Shown here: in pieces, positions 1 to 5,939 of the stretch
How the letters are laid out: every line of letters starts with the position of its first letter
How positions within the stretch are numbered: position 1 is the stretch's first letter
The notes under the pieces: generated by a model
Databases searched by the model: none
What the model saw: only the letters and a program-made list of their open reading frames with translations
Told to the model about the DNA's origin: nothing
Position numbers and translations under genes: made by a program
Origin: Clostridiales bacterium UBA4821
Lineage (GTDB): Bacteria > Bacillota > Clostridia > Acetivibrionales > UBA4821
Length of the DNA stretch: 12,762 nucleotides
Assembly (NCBI GenBank): GCA_002402315.1
Contig: DHFP01000228.1
Span: 1-12,762, forward strand
Direction: 5' to 3'

Positions 1-214
1 CCATGAATGAACATATTTTAGATGAAAGACGTGAGGAAGCCCTCAGGAGATTTAGAATTTTAGCTCCACTACTTACAGAGGGTCTTTCGTCATGCGAAGA
101 AAGACAACTTAGCTATGCAAGAATGCGTTAAACCCCTTTTGGTCAAAGTACTAGAGTAATTTATGCGGTCAACAAAGTTGAGCTAGGTGCGGTCACAGAA
201 TGCGAGCCGCTACA
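1..214 (+). mobile_element. Right-end fragment of a second insertion sequence (IS481/Mu-type DDE element), inserted in the IS1182 gene
   Basis: The stretch up to 214 interrupts the IS1182-family transposase gene. Read from 214 leftwards it begins TGTAGCGG, in keeping with the TG...CA termini of Mu/IS481-like elements. Inside this end the pentamer GGTCA occurs at 141, 167 and 191, about 25 bp apart, and the last two lie in the longer motif TGCGGTCA (164-171, 188-195). Regular spacing of this kind is expected of transposase binding sites at an element end. A short coding remnant at 3-131 points toward this end, so 214 would be the downstream terminus. The other terminus and any target duplication lie outside the window. 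The family assignment is inference. Confidence 0.5.
3..131 (+). pseudogene. N-terminal remnant of a DDE transposase (IS481/Mu-like), truncated
   Basis: An open frame of 42 codons starts at ATG 3 and stops at TAA 129-131. The core residues EEALRRFRILAPLLTEGLS resemble, from memory, the start of large clostridial DDE/Mu-C-type transposases, where a pattern like 'LFRxxxIAPLL' precedes a helix-turn-helix domain. The frame ends before any helix-turn-helix or catalytic domain, and the element terminus follows only about 80 bp later. The piece therefore looks like a deletion derivative that kept the 5' end of the gene and the 3' end of the element. The start could lie left of the window, since only two bases precede the ATG. 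It has no expected function, and the homology call is modest. Confidence 0.4.
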
Positions 215-1126
215 CTTAAATTCAAATTCATCTTCTTTTTTTCGATAACCTTGTGTTACAGATGGGTTTAATTTGGCCACTAATTTAATTTCATGAGTAT
301 TGGCGTATTCGATATTTCCTTTTTCGGAATAGGCTGCATCACCTATTACATTTTCAATATTCATGCCAGCTTCGGTACTTTTAGAGATTAGAGTTTCTAA
401 TTGTTTTCCATCATTCTTTTCACCTGTTGTAATTGTTGCCGCAGTGATAATTCTTTCTTCACTCATGGCAATGTGTGTTTTGTAACCAAAAAATGAAGAA
501 TCAGCAGTTTTATGCCCAATCTTTGCGTCTTCATCTTCTGATATTTGTAAATGTTCTATATCATCATCCAATGTCTCTTTTAAAAGATTTAATTTTTCTT
601 TTACTTTCGGATATTGGGATATACTATCTTCTCTTTCTATAACGTCAATCAGCTTTTGACAATACTCTATTTCATCTTCCAAAATATCTGTTGTTGTTTT
701 AGACGGAAATTTCTCTTTCATATTTTCATCAATTTCATACACTGATTTTCTAAGTTTCTTAGACATATCCATTAGGATTTCTTTTGGAGATTTCTGATTA
801 TAACGTGCTTTGGTATGAGTGGAGTCTACAATAATGGAACTGCTTTTTATAATACCTTTCTCTATGGCAATTACAACAGTTTTATTTATGAGCATATCTA
901 AAAGATTCATATCTTTTAAACGGAGCTTTCGGAACTTTGTTAAAGAACTTGATTCAATAACAGCTTCTTCGGGTGCCATATCTAGAAAATATTTAAACGA
1001 CATGTCGTATTTTGAACGCTCAACAACGTCTATATCCGATACATCAAAAATTGACTTTAACAATAAGTATGCCACAAAAGCACTTGAAATGCTTGCCATA
1101 TCAGTACTTTTAGTATTTTTGCACAA
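161..1126 (-). pseudogene. IS1182-family transposase, truncated at both ends and fused to foreign DNA
   Basis: The 321-residue frame matches the middle of an IS1182-family DDE transposase. The segment DVVERSKYDMSFKYFLDMAP followed by SSLTKFRKLRLKD is the conserved N-terminal-domain tail. The first catalytic Asp is D101 (IIVDSTHTKARY) and the second D263 (VIGDAAYS). The catalytic Glu and whole C-terminal region are missing: after EFEF near residue 304 the frame enters the inserted element, giving a foreign tail of about 17 residues. At the other end the frame opens with an unlikely TTG right after an in-frame stop inside a hairpin, and roughly 50 to 60 residues usual for the family are absent; an internal ATG sits at residue 10. 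Family members are usually around 450 to 500 residues. It should be inactive. Confidence 0.82.
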
Positions 1127-1163
1127 AAAAACCGTAGGTTATTTGTTAACCTACGATTTTTTT
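1125..1163. terminator. Bidirectional intrinsic terminator hairpin
   Basis: A perfect 9-bp stem, CGTAGGTTA (1133-1141) pairing with TAACCTACG (1147-1155), encloses the loop TTTGT. It is flanked by seven A (1125-1131) and seven T (1157-1163), so each strand has hairpin plus U-run. On the minus strand it is the first strong terminator-like structure downstream of groEL, about 170 nt past the stop codon, and lies immediately before the truncated transposase. It could serve groESL or belong to the IS. Confidence 0.75.
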
Positions 1164-1174
1164 AAATGATGTGT

Positions 1175-1193
1175 GGACACTTTTTCAGTGGCC
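1175..1193. repeat. Imperfect inverted repeat, candidate IS1182 terminal repeat
   Basis: GGACACT (1175-1181) pairs with AGTGGCC (1187-1193), with one A/G mismatch and the loop TTTTC. The minus-strand form reads GGCCACTGAAAAAGTGTCC. It lies just outside the transposase remnant, where the left terminal inverted repeat of the element would be expected. Its partner is not in the window, so the assignment is tentative. Confidence 0.35.
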
Positions 1194-1245
1194 TCCTTGA
1201 TTGTCGGGATTTTTTGTTAGTTCAAATGGGTACATTATTCTAATT

Positions 1246-1326
1246 AGAAATCAGAAGTTAGAAGCTGAAAATAGCTCTTCGAAGACCATCTGGAATCTAA
1301 CCTCCAACCTCCCGCATCTCACCTCT
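1246..1326. repeat. Degenerate 7-bp-period inverted repeat array with a central palindrome
   Basis: On the left are three consecutive heptamers, AGAAATC, AGAAGTT and AGAAGCT (1246-1266). On the right are TCTAACC, TCCAACC, TCCCGCA and TCTCACC plus a partial TCT (1296-1326). Read on the minus strand, the right side gives GGTTGGA and GGTTAGA units, sharing GTTAGA with the left side, so the two arrays point toward each other. Between them is the perfect 10-bp palindrome TCTTCGAAGA (1276-1285). The array ends a few bases before the groEL stop codon and has no U-run, so it is not an obvious terminator. It may belong to a dispersed repeat family. Confidence 0.5.
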
Positions 1327-1329
1327 ATT

Positions 1330-2961
1330 TTAGTACATTGGCATTCCGCCGCCCATGCCGCCGGCGCCTGCCATTGGGTTTTCCTTCTCCGGCTTATCTG
1401 CAACAACACTCTCTGTTGTAAGCACCATTGAAGCTACACTTGCTGCATTCTGCAGTGCTGAACGTGTAACCTTTGTCGGGTCAACAATTCCAGCTTCTTT
1501 CATATTAACATATTTTTCCTTAAGAACATCGAAACCGATTCCTGATTCGCTTGTCTTTATCTTATCGAGAATTACCGAACCTTCCAGACCTGCGTTTGCA
1601 GCTATCTGTCTGATTGGTTCTTCAAGAGCCTTCAGGATAATCCTAACTCCTGTCTTCTCATCACCCTCTATTGTCTGGAGGAGTTTTTCAACCTTTGGTA
1701 TTACATTTGCGTATGCTGTACCACCACCGGCTACAATACCTTCTTCGACAGCAGCTCTTGTAGCTGAGAGAGCGTCTTCGATACGGAGTTTCTTTTCCTT
1801 CATTTCTGTCTCTGTTGCAGCGCCAACCTGGATAACTGCTACACCACCAGACAGCTTTGCAAGTCTTTCCTGCAATTTTTCCCTGTCAAAATCAGAAGTT
1901 GTTTCTTCAATCTGAGCTTTGATCTGGGAAATTCTCTTCTTGATTTCAGCCTGGTCACCAGCACCGTCAACGATAATAGTGTTTTCCTTCTGAATTTTAA
2001 CCTGTCTAGCCTTACCAAGCTGTGAAAGTTTTGCTTCCTTAAGATCAAGCCCCAGTTCTTCTGAAATAACTTCGCCGCCGGCAAGGATTGCTATATCCTG
2101 CAGCATAGCCTTTCTTCTATCACCAAATCCAGGAGCCTTTACAGCAACACATGTAAATGTTCCTCTAAGCTTATTAACTACAAGAGTAGTAAGAGCTTCT
2201 CCTTCAACGTCTTCTGCGATTATAACAAGTTTCTTCCCCTGTTGTACTATCTGTTCAAGTAATGGGAGTATATCCTGTATATTACCGATTTTTTTATCTG
2301 TAATAAGTAAATATGGATCATCAAGAACTGCTTCCATCTTCTCTGTATCAGTAATCATATATGCTGAGATATAACCTCTATCGAACTGCATACCTTCAAC
2401 AACTTCGAGGTTCGTTCCCATTGTTTTTGATTCTTCTACTGTTATAACTCCATCGTTTGTTACCTTTTCCATTGCATCTGCAATTAACTTGCCGATTTCC
2501 TCATCATTTGCTGAGATTGATGCAACCCTGGCTATGTCTTCCTTGCCCTTTATTTTTGTGCTAACTTCCTTTATACCTTCTACAGCACTATCAATAGCCT
2601 TCTGTATACCCTTCTTAACTATCATTGGGTTTGCTCCGGCTGCTACATTCTTTAAACCTTCTCTAATTATAGCCTGAGCCAGAAGTGTAGCTGTTGTTGT
2701 TCCATCACCTGCAACATCATTTGTCTTAGTAGCAACTTCCTTAACAAGCTGTGCACCCATGTTTTCAAATGGGTCTTCAAGTTCAATTTCCTTTGCAATG
2801 GTTACACCATCGTTTGTAATAAGAGGTGAACCAAATTTCTTATCTAAAACAACATTTCTGCCTTTTGGGCCTAAAGTAATTTTAACTGTATCTGCAAGCT
2901 GATTCACGCCGCTTTCAATAGCGCGTCTTGCTTCTTCACCATATAGGATATCTTTTGCCAT
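1330..2961 (-). CDS. groEL: Chaperonin GroEL (Hsp60, Cpn60)
   Basis: GroEL is the large subunit of the cytoplasmic GroEL-GroES folding chamber: two stacked rings of seven that enclose non-native proteins in an ATP-dependent cycle. The 543 residues are full length. Visible landmarks are the N-terminal MAKDILYGEEAR, the ATP-site loop GDGTTT with its Asp at residue 86, the IEDALSATRAAVEEG stretch with the hydrolysis-linked Asp, VAGGGTA, and the GGM-rich tail GAGGMGGGMPMY typical of group I chaperonins. The ATG at 2961 is preceded by a GAGGAGGG ribosome site (2971-2978). It lies 26 bp after groES and is surely co-transcribed from the CIRCE-controlled promoter. No strong terminator directly follows the stop codon; the nearest is the hairpin at 1125-1163. 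Confidence 0.98.
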   Translation of the reverse strand: MAKDILYGEEARRAIESGVNQLADTVKITLGPKGRNVVLDKKFGSPLITNDGVTIAKEIELEDPFENMGAQLVKEVATKTNDVAGDGTTTATLLAQAIIREGLKNVAAGANPMIVKKGIQKAIDSAVEGIKEVSTKIKGKEDIARVASISANDEEIGKLIADAMEKVTNDGVITVEESKTMGTNLEVVEGMQFDRGYISAYMITDTEKMEAVLDDPYLLITDKKIGNIQDILPLLEQIVQQGKKLVIIAEDVEGEALTTLVVNKLRGTFTCVAVKAPGFGDRRKAMLQDIAILAGGEVISEELGLDLKEAKLSQLGKARQVKIQKENTIIVDGAGDQAEIKKRISQIKAQIEETTSDFDREKLQERLAKLSGGVAVIQVGAATETEMKEKKLRIEDALSATRAAVEEGIVAGGGTAYANVIPKVEKLLQTIEGDEKTGVRIILKALEEPIRQIAANAGLEGSVILDKIKTSESGIGFDVLKEKYVNMKEAGIVDPTKVTRSALQNAASVASMVLTTESVVADKPEKENPMAGAGGMGGGMPMY

Positions 2962-2987
2962 ACTATTTTACCCTCCTCATAATTTTA

Positions 2988-3272
2988 TTACTCAACTACT
3001 GCCAGTACGTCGCTCTGTCTTAAAATTGTCAACTCTTCACCGTCAATTTTGACTTCTGTACCGGCATATCTGCTCATTATTACTTTGTCGCCTACCTTGA
3101 CTTCCATCTTTATTTCCTTGCCGTCTACCACTCCGCCTGGTCCTACAGCCAGTACTTGAGCCATTTGCGGTTTTTCTTTCGCAGTGCCGGGAAGAACTAT
3201 ACCACTCTTTGTGGTTTCTTCACTTTCCAGCATTTTTACCACTACCCTATCAGCTAATGGTCTTATTTTCAT
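2988..3272 (-). CDS. groES: Co-chaperonin GroES (Cpn10)
   Basis: GroES forms the seven-membered lid of the GroEL chamber. The 94-residue length is standard. The start MKIRPLADRVVVKMLESEE is the family signature, followed by the mobile loop with the GroEL-contacting IVL tripeptide (TKSGIVLPGTAKEKP), then the VGPGG turn and a C-terminal beta strand ending SDVLAVVE. The ATG at 3272 has a textbook TAAGGAGGTA ribosome site at 3281-3290. It is the first gene of the groESL operon. A sigma-A-like promoter and a perfect CIRCE operator lie just upstream, so it is expected to be heat-inducible through HrcA. Confidence 0.98.
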   Translation of the reverse strand: MKIRPLADRVVVKMLESEETTKSGIVLPGTAKEKPQMAQVLAVGPGGVVDGKEIKMEVKVGDKVIMSRYAGTEVKIDGEELTILRQSDVLAVVE

Positions 3273-3302
3273 GAGTATACTACCTCCTTATATTTATTTT
3301 TG

Positions 3303-3329
3303 TTAGCACTCACTCAAGTCGAGTGCTAA
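3303..3329. promoter_or_regulatory. CIRCE operator (HrcA binding site)
   Basis: TTAGCACTC (3303-3311), a 9-bp spacer, then GAGTGCTAA (3321-3329) matches the CIRCE consensus exactly in both arms and spacer length. It lies just downstream of the groES -10 box, overlapping the start of the transcript. HrcA bound here would repress groESL until heat or misfolded protein titrates the GroEL needed for HrcA activity. hrcA itself is not in this window. Confidence 0.97.
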
Positions 3330-3340
3330 TTGCAGATATA

Positions 3341-3369
3341 ATATTATAAAATATGCGAATGGTTATCAA
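3341..3369 (-). promoter_or_regulatory. groESL sigma-A-type promoter
   Basis: On the minus strand the -35 box TTGATA (3364-3369) is separated by 17 bp from the -10 box TAATAT (3341-3346). Transcription should start near 3334, a few bases before the CIRCE element, so HrcA would block initiation or early elongation. Confidence 0.8.
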
Positions 3370-3478
3370 ACATGCCTACATATAATTTTAGCCCTATTTG
3401 GCTTAATTATTGGAATTATTTTGTTTTCTTTTACTCTCACTTTAAATTTCATTAATTTTCTTGTAAAAACAAATTATC

Positions 3479-3886
3479 CTATTTATTCATGATACTCCAT
3501 ACCTCCGGATACTTCTTTTGCAAATTTATAGGTTTAAATTCTTTGTTTACAAATGCATGCCTTGTAAATCCGTTTGCCAAAAAATTCCTATCATGTTCTC
3601 TTAGAACTTCATACTTAAACTCTACTTTAACAGGCGACAGTGAATTTATTGATGTTTTAATTACCAACTCGTCTTCGTATTTTGCTCCAGCTTTGAATTC
3701 ACATCCGCATTCAATCAAGGGTAAAAGGACACCTGCGTTCTCCATATCCTTATACCTCATACCTTGCTCTTTTATAAATTCCGTTCTCCCAACCTCAAAC
3801 CATGCAAAGTAGTTTGAATGATGAACAATACCCATCCGGTCTGTTTCAACATAGCGGACCTTGATTTTTGTTTCATGCTCTTTCAC
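3479..3886 (-). CDS. Acyl-CoA thioesterase of the YbgC/FadM hotdog family
   Basis: This is a predicted cytoplasmic single-hotdog thioesterase that hydrolyses acyl-CoA or related thioesters; the natural substrate cannot be read from the sequence. The motif RYVETDRMGIVHHSNYFAWFEVGR matches the 4HBT motif, in which the Asp (residue 16 from the chosen start) sits before G-x-V-x-H-x-x-Y and acts in catalysis. GTG at 3886 is preferred over the ATG at 3904. It has GCAGGAG nine bases upstream, gives a normal 135-residue protein, and cuts the overlap with pyruvate kinase from 32 to 14 bp. Its ribosome site then lies inside the last codons of pyk, which suggests translational coupling. It is a proteobacterial-type YbgC relative only at family level; no Tol-Pal genes are nearby. 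Confidence 0.85.
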   Translation of the reverse strand: MKEHETKIKVRYVETDRMGIVHHSNYFAWFEVGRTEFIKEQGMRYKDMENAGVLLPLIECGCEFKAGAKYEDELVIKTSINSLSPVKVEFKYEVLREHDRNFLANGFTRHAFVNKEFKPINLQKKYPEVWSIMNK

Positions 3887-5312
3887 TATAATCAACTCCT
3901 GCAACTTCTACTTTCATTATATTGGTTGTACCGCTTACCCCCGCAGGCACCCCCGCTGTCAGGACAACAATGTCGCCTTTTTTTACCATGCCGGTATCTA
4001 TGGCTTTATTTACTGACTGCCTGAAAAGTTCATCAGTATTGGTCTGCGTCTCTATGACGAATGGATAGATTCCCCACCACAACGCTAATTGACGGCGGAT
4101 TTTTTCTGAAGTTGTTACAGCAATTATTGGATATGCAGGTTTAAACTTTGATACCATTCTTGCTGTATGCCCTGATTTTGTTATAGATATGATAGCTTCT
4201 GCATCAAGGTCATGCGCAGTAGCACATGTAGCATGACTTATCGCATTTGTAATGTTTACAGGAATATCAAATCTCTTGCTTGCAAACCTCTCTTCATAAT
4301 CAATTCCCTGCTCGGTCTTTTCAATAATTCTTACCATCATCTCAAGGCTTTCAATTGCATATTTACCTGCTGCCGTCTCTCCCGACAGCATAACCGCACT
4401 GGTGCCGTCATATATTGCATTAGCCACATCGCTGGCTTCTGCCCTTGTAGGCCTCGGGTTATGCACCATAGATTCAAGCATCTGTGTAGCAGTTATAACC
4501 GGCTTACCTGCCTTATTGCACTTGGCTATCAGCATTTTTTGAACAGTCGGCACTTCTTCCGGAGATATGTCAACTCCAAGATCGCCGCGGGCGACCATAA
4601 TGCCATCAGATATCTGGATTATCTCATCCGCATTTTCAATTCCTTCCCTGTTTTCAATTTTTGCTATTATCTGGATATTATTCCCGCCATCAGCGTTTAA
4701 TATACTCTTAATCTGCTGTACGTCTTCCTTGCTTCTTACAAATGACAAGGCTATAAAGTCAAAATCGTTTTTAATTGCAAATTGTACATCCTGTATCTCT
4801 TTAGGTGAAATAGACGGAAGTTTAAGCGATGCCCCCCTAACATGCATCCCCTTGTGACTTCCTATGATACCCGAGTTCTTTACCCTGCATACAATATTTG
4901 TACCTTCAACTGCTTCTACCAGCATCTCTATAAGTCCGTCATTTACAAAAACTACATTACCGGGAGTTACATCCTGGTAAAGATCTTTATATGTTACACT
5001 GCATTTCTGATTATCACCCTCAATATCTTCTCTAACGAAAGTAAATACCTGATCCTCTTTCAACTCAACAAAACCGTTTGCAAACATTCCGGTTCTTATC
5101 TCCGGCCCCTTTGTATCCAATAACAGCGCAATCGGAAGATTAAGCTCTTGACGCAGCTTTTTTACCATATCTACTTTAATCTTATGTTCATCATATGTTC
5201 CATGAGAAAAATTCAGTCTTACTACATTCATGCCCTTTAGCATCATATCCCTAATTACTTCTTCTTTATCCGAAGAAGGTCCTAATGTACAGATTATTTT
5301 AGTCTTTCGCAT
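3873..5312 (-). CDS. pyk: Pyruvate kinase
   Basis: Pyruvate kinase makes ATP and pyruvate from phosphoenolpyruvate and ADP, the last step of glycolysis, as a cytoplasmic tetramer. The start MRKTKIICTLGPSS, substrate-binding Arg32 in VVRLNFSHG, LLDTKGPEIRTG, and the active-site signature IIAKIENREGIENADEI (Lys near residue 218) are all present. They are followed by MVARGDLGV, TQMLESM, RAEASDVANAI and MLSGETAAG. The protein ends near residue 479, so it lacks the extra PEP-utilizer-like C-terminal domain found in Bacillus-type enzymes. ATG 5312 is chosen because family members begin MRKTKI; a TTG at 5318 is closer to the AAGGAGG site (5323-5330) and remains possible. The stop overlaps the thioesterase start by 14 bp, so the two form one operon. 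Confidence 0.96.
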   Translation of the reverse strand: MRKTKIICTLGPSSDKEEVIRDMMLKGMNVVRLNFSHGTYDEHKIKVDMVKKLRQELNLPIALLLDTKGPEIRTGMFANGFVELKEDQVFTFVREDIEGDNQKCSVTYKDLYQDVTPGNVVFVNDGLIEMLVEAVEGTNIVCRVKNSGIIGSHKGMHVRGASLKLPSISPKEIQDVQFAIKNDFDFIALSFVRSKEDVQQIKSILNADGGNNIQIIAKIENREGIENADEIIQISDGIMVARGDLGVDISPEEVPTVQKMLIAKCNKAGKPVITATQMLESMVHNPRPTRAEASDVANAIYDGTSAVMLSGETAAGKYAIESLEMMVRIIEKTEQGIDYEERFASKRFDIPVNITNAISHATCATAHDLDAEAIISITKSGHTARMVSKFKPAYPIIAVTTSEKIRRQLALWWGIYPFVIETQTNTDELFRQSVNKAIDTGMVKKGDIVVLTAGVPAGVSGTTNIMKVEVAGVDYSERA

Positions 5313-5357
5313 TATCAAAAAACCTCCTTATTGCCATTTCTTACCTAAAATAATAAT

Positions 5358-5377
5358 CCCGGATTTATATTCCCGGG
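5358..5377 (-). terminator. Hairpin between the DUF2007 gene and pyk, possible terminator or leader hairpin
   Basis: On the minus strand CCCGG and CCGGG form a 5-bp GC stem, extendable by a G-U pair, with about an 8 to 10 nt AU-rich loop. The U-rich stretch ATTATTATTTTA follows. It lies about 50 nt past the stop of the upstream gene and about 45 nt before the pyk start. It could terminate the dnaE-mtrB unit weakly. If the TATAAT at 5397-5402 is a pyk -10 box, the hairpin would instead lie in the pyk leader. Confidence 0.45.
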
Positions 5378-5425
5378 TATATTATCGATAAATTAAATTA
5401 TATTACTGCATAAACTATAATACTT

Positions 5426-5623
5426 TTAATAACCCTTCTCGATTATTATACTATGTGCTTCAGCTACCTCAGCTTCCGGAACTAAAACTTCATAGTAGTT
5501 ATCATCATTTTCGTTATTTTTACTAATCGGCCGTATCTTTACCAGCAAACCTTCCTTTAAAAGTATATCTTGTAGTCGAGTGGCTATTTCCTTACTTTGA
5601 GCTATATATACAACTGTCCACAT
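5426..5623 (-). CDS. Small DUF2007-like protein of unknown function
   Basis: This is a 65-residue soluble protein beginning MWTVVYIAQSKEIATRLQDILLKEG and ending YYEVLVPEAEVAEAHSIIIEKGY. The layout is a beta strand, a helix, a strand (LLVKIRPIS), then a strand and a final helix. It resembles the small ferredoxin-like DUF2007 ('putative signal transducing protein') family, and similar clostridial proteins have been mislabelled glutamate decarboxylase. No catalytic motif is visible. The ATG at 5623 has a weak AAGGGGCG ribosome site. It starts 29 bp after mtrB ends and is probably co-transcribed with it. The function is unknown and the family call comes from pattern memory. Confidence 0.7.
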   Translation of the reverse strand: MWTVVYIAQSKEIATRLQDILLKEGLLVKIRPISKNNENDDNYYEVLVPEAEVAEAHSIIIEKGY

Positions 5624-5652
5624 ACGAACACGCCCCTTTTGACATTAGACTG

Positions 5653-5886
5653 TTATTCTCCTGAATGTATCTGACCATATCTACAAAGAATAGTGGCCTT
5701 ACCTCTTATTTTCATTGCAGACGTATCTTCTGTAAATTGTGCAACCATAACTTCGCCCTTATCCAATTTCTCGGTGTGGTGAAACTTCGTATCCTTGCCT
5801 CTCGTAAGTCCAATTATATTAACACCGTTTTCCTCGGCCTTAACACAAATATAATCTCCCAGAATATAGTCATTTTCGCCACTCAT
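5653..5886 (-). CDS. mtrB: Tryptophan RNA-binding attenuation protein TRAP
   Basis: TRAP forms an 11-subunit ring that, when loaded with L-tryptophan, wraps RNA carrying about 11 (G/U)AG triplets and so attenuates trp gene expression. The 77 residues align closely along the whole Bacillus TRAP: VNIIGLTRGKDTKFHHTEKLDKGE, then VAQFTEDTSAMKIRG. The RNA-contacting Lys-Lys-Arg triad is kept (Lys40, Lys59, Arg61, equal to Bacillus Lys37, Lys56, Arg58). Tryptophan-pocket positions Thr28, Thr33, Gln50 and Thr52 are also kept. The ATG at 5886 follows a GAGGTG ribosome site. It has an N-terminal extension of about three residues. No folE (mtrA), anti-TRAP or trp gene is visible nearby; it sits between dnaE and a DUF2007-like gene. 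Targets would be elsewhere. Confidence 0.95.
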   Translation of the reverse strand: MSGENDYILGDYICVKAEENGVNIIGLTRGKDTKFHHTEKLDKGEVMVAQFTEDTSAMKIRGKATILCRYGQIHSGE

Positions 5887-5900
5887 TTAATCACCTCGCC

Positions 5901-5918
5901 TAAATAATATATTATTTA
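5901..5918. repeat. Perfect 18-bp AT palindrome upstream of mtrB
   Basis: TAAATAATATATTATTTA is self-complementary over 18 bp and sits immediately 5' of the mtrB ribosome site, in the 53-bp gap after the dnaE stop. It could be an operator or a weak RNA hairpin, but palindromes made only of A and T arise easily in this AT-rich spacer DNA. Confidence 0.5.
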
Positions 5919-5939
5919 ATACCAAAAATCAACACATTT

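Larger units (their letters stand above)
215..1195 (-). mobile_element. Remnant of an IS1182-family insertion sequence
   Basis: This spans the surviving transposase coding part and the flank up to a candidate terminal repeat near 1175-1193. The left part of the element is cut off by the second insertion at 214/215. The N-terminal coding part was lost between about 1126 and the candidate terminus, so the copy is defective in two ways. The exact right boundary is uncertain because the matching inverted repeat is not in the window. Confidence 0.6.

Noticed and set aside
819..1169. Plus-strand open frame antisense to the transposase
   Set aside because: It has no recognisable domain and is explained by the AT-rich coding frame opposite.
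1296..1327. Five (G/U)AG triplets on the minus strand just after groEL, resembling a TRAP target
   Set aside because: Spacers are irregular (2 to 6 nt) and there are too few triplets for the 11-subunit ring; the heptamer repeat explains them.
1355..1915. Long plus-strand open frame (186 codons) opposite groEL
   Set aside because: It is a typical antisense shadow of a highly conserved gene with biased codons; no ribosome site or family match is seen.
3370..3478. A terminator after the thioesterase gene
   Set aside because: Only a 4-bp AGCC/GGCT pairing without a U-run was found.
4212..5123. Several plus-strand open frames opposite pyk
   Set aside because: They overlap each other and pyk throughout and show no protein family features.
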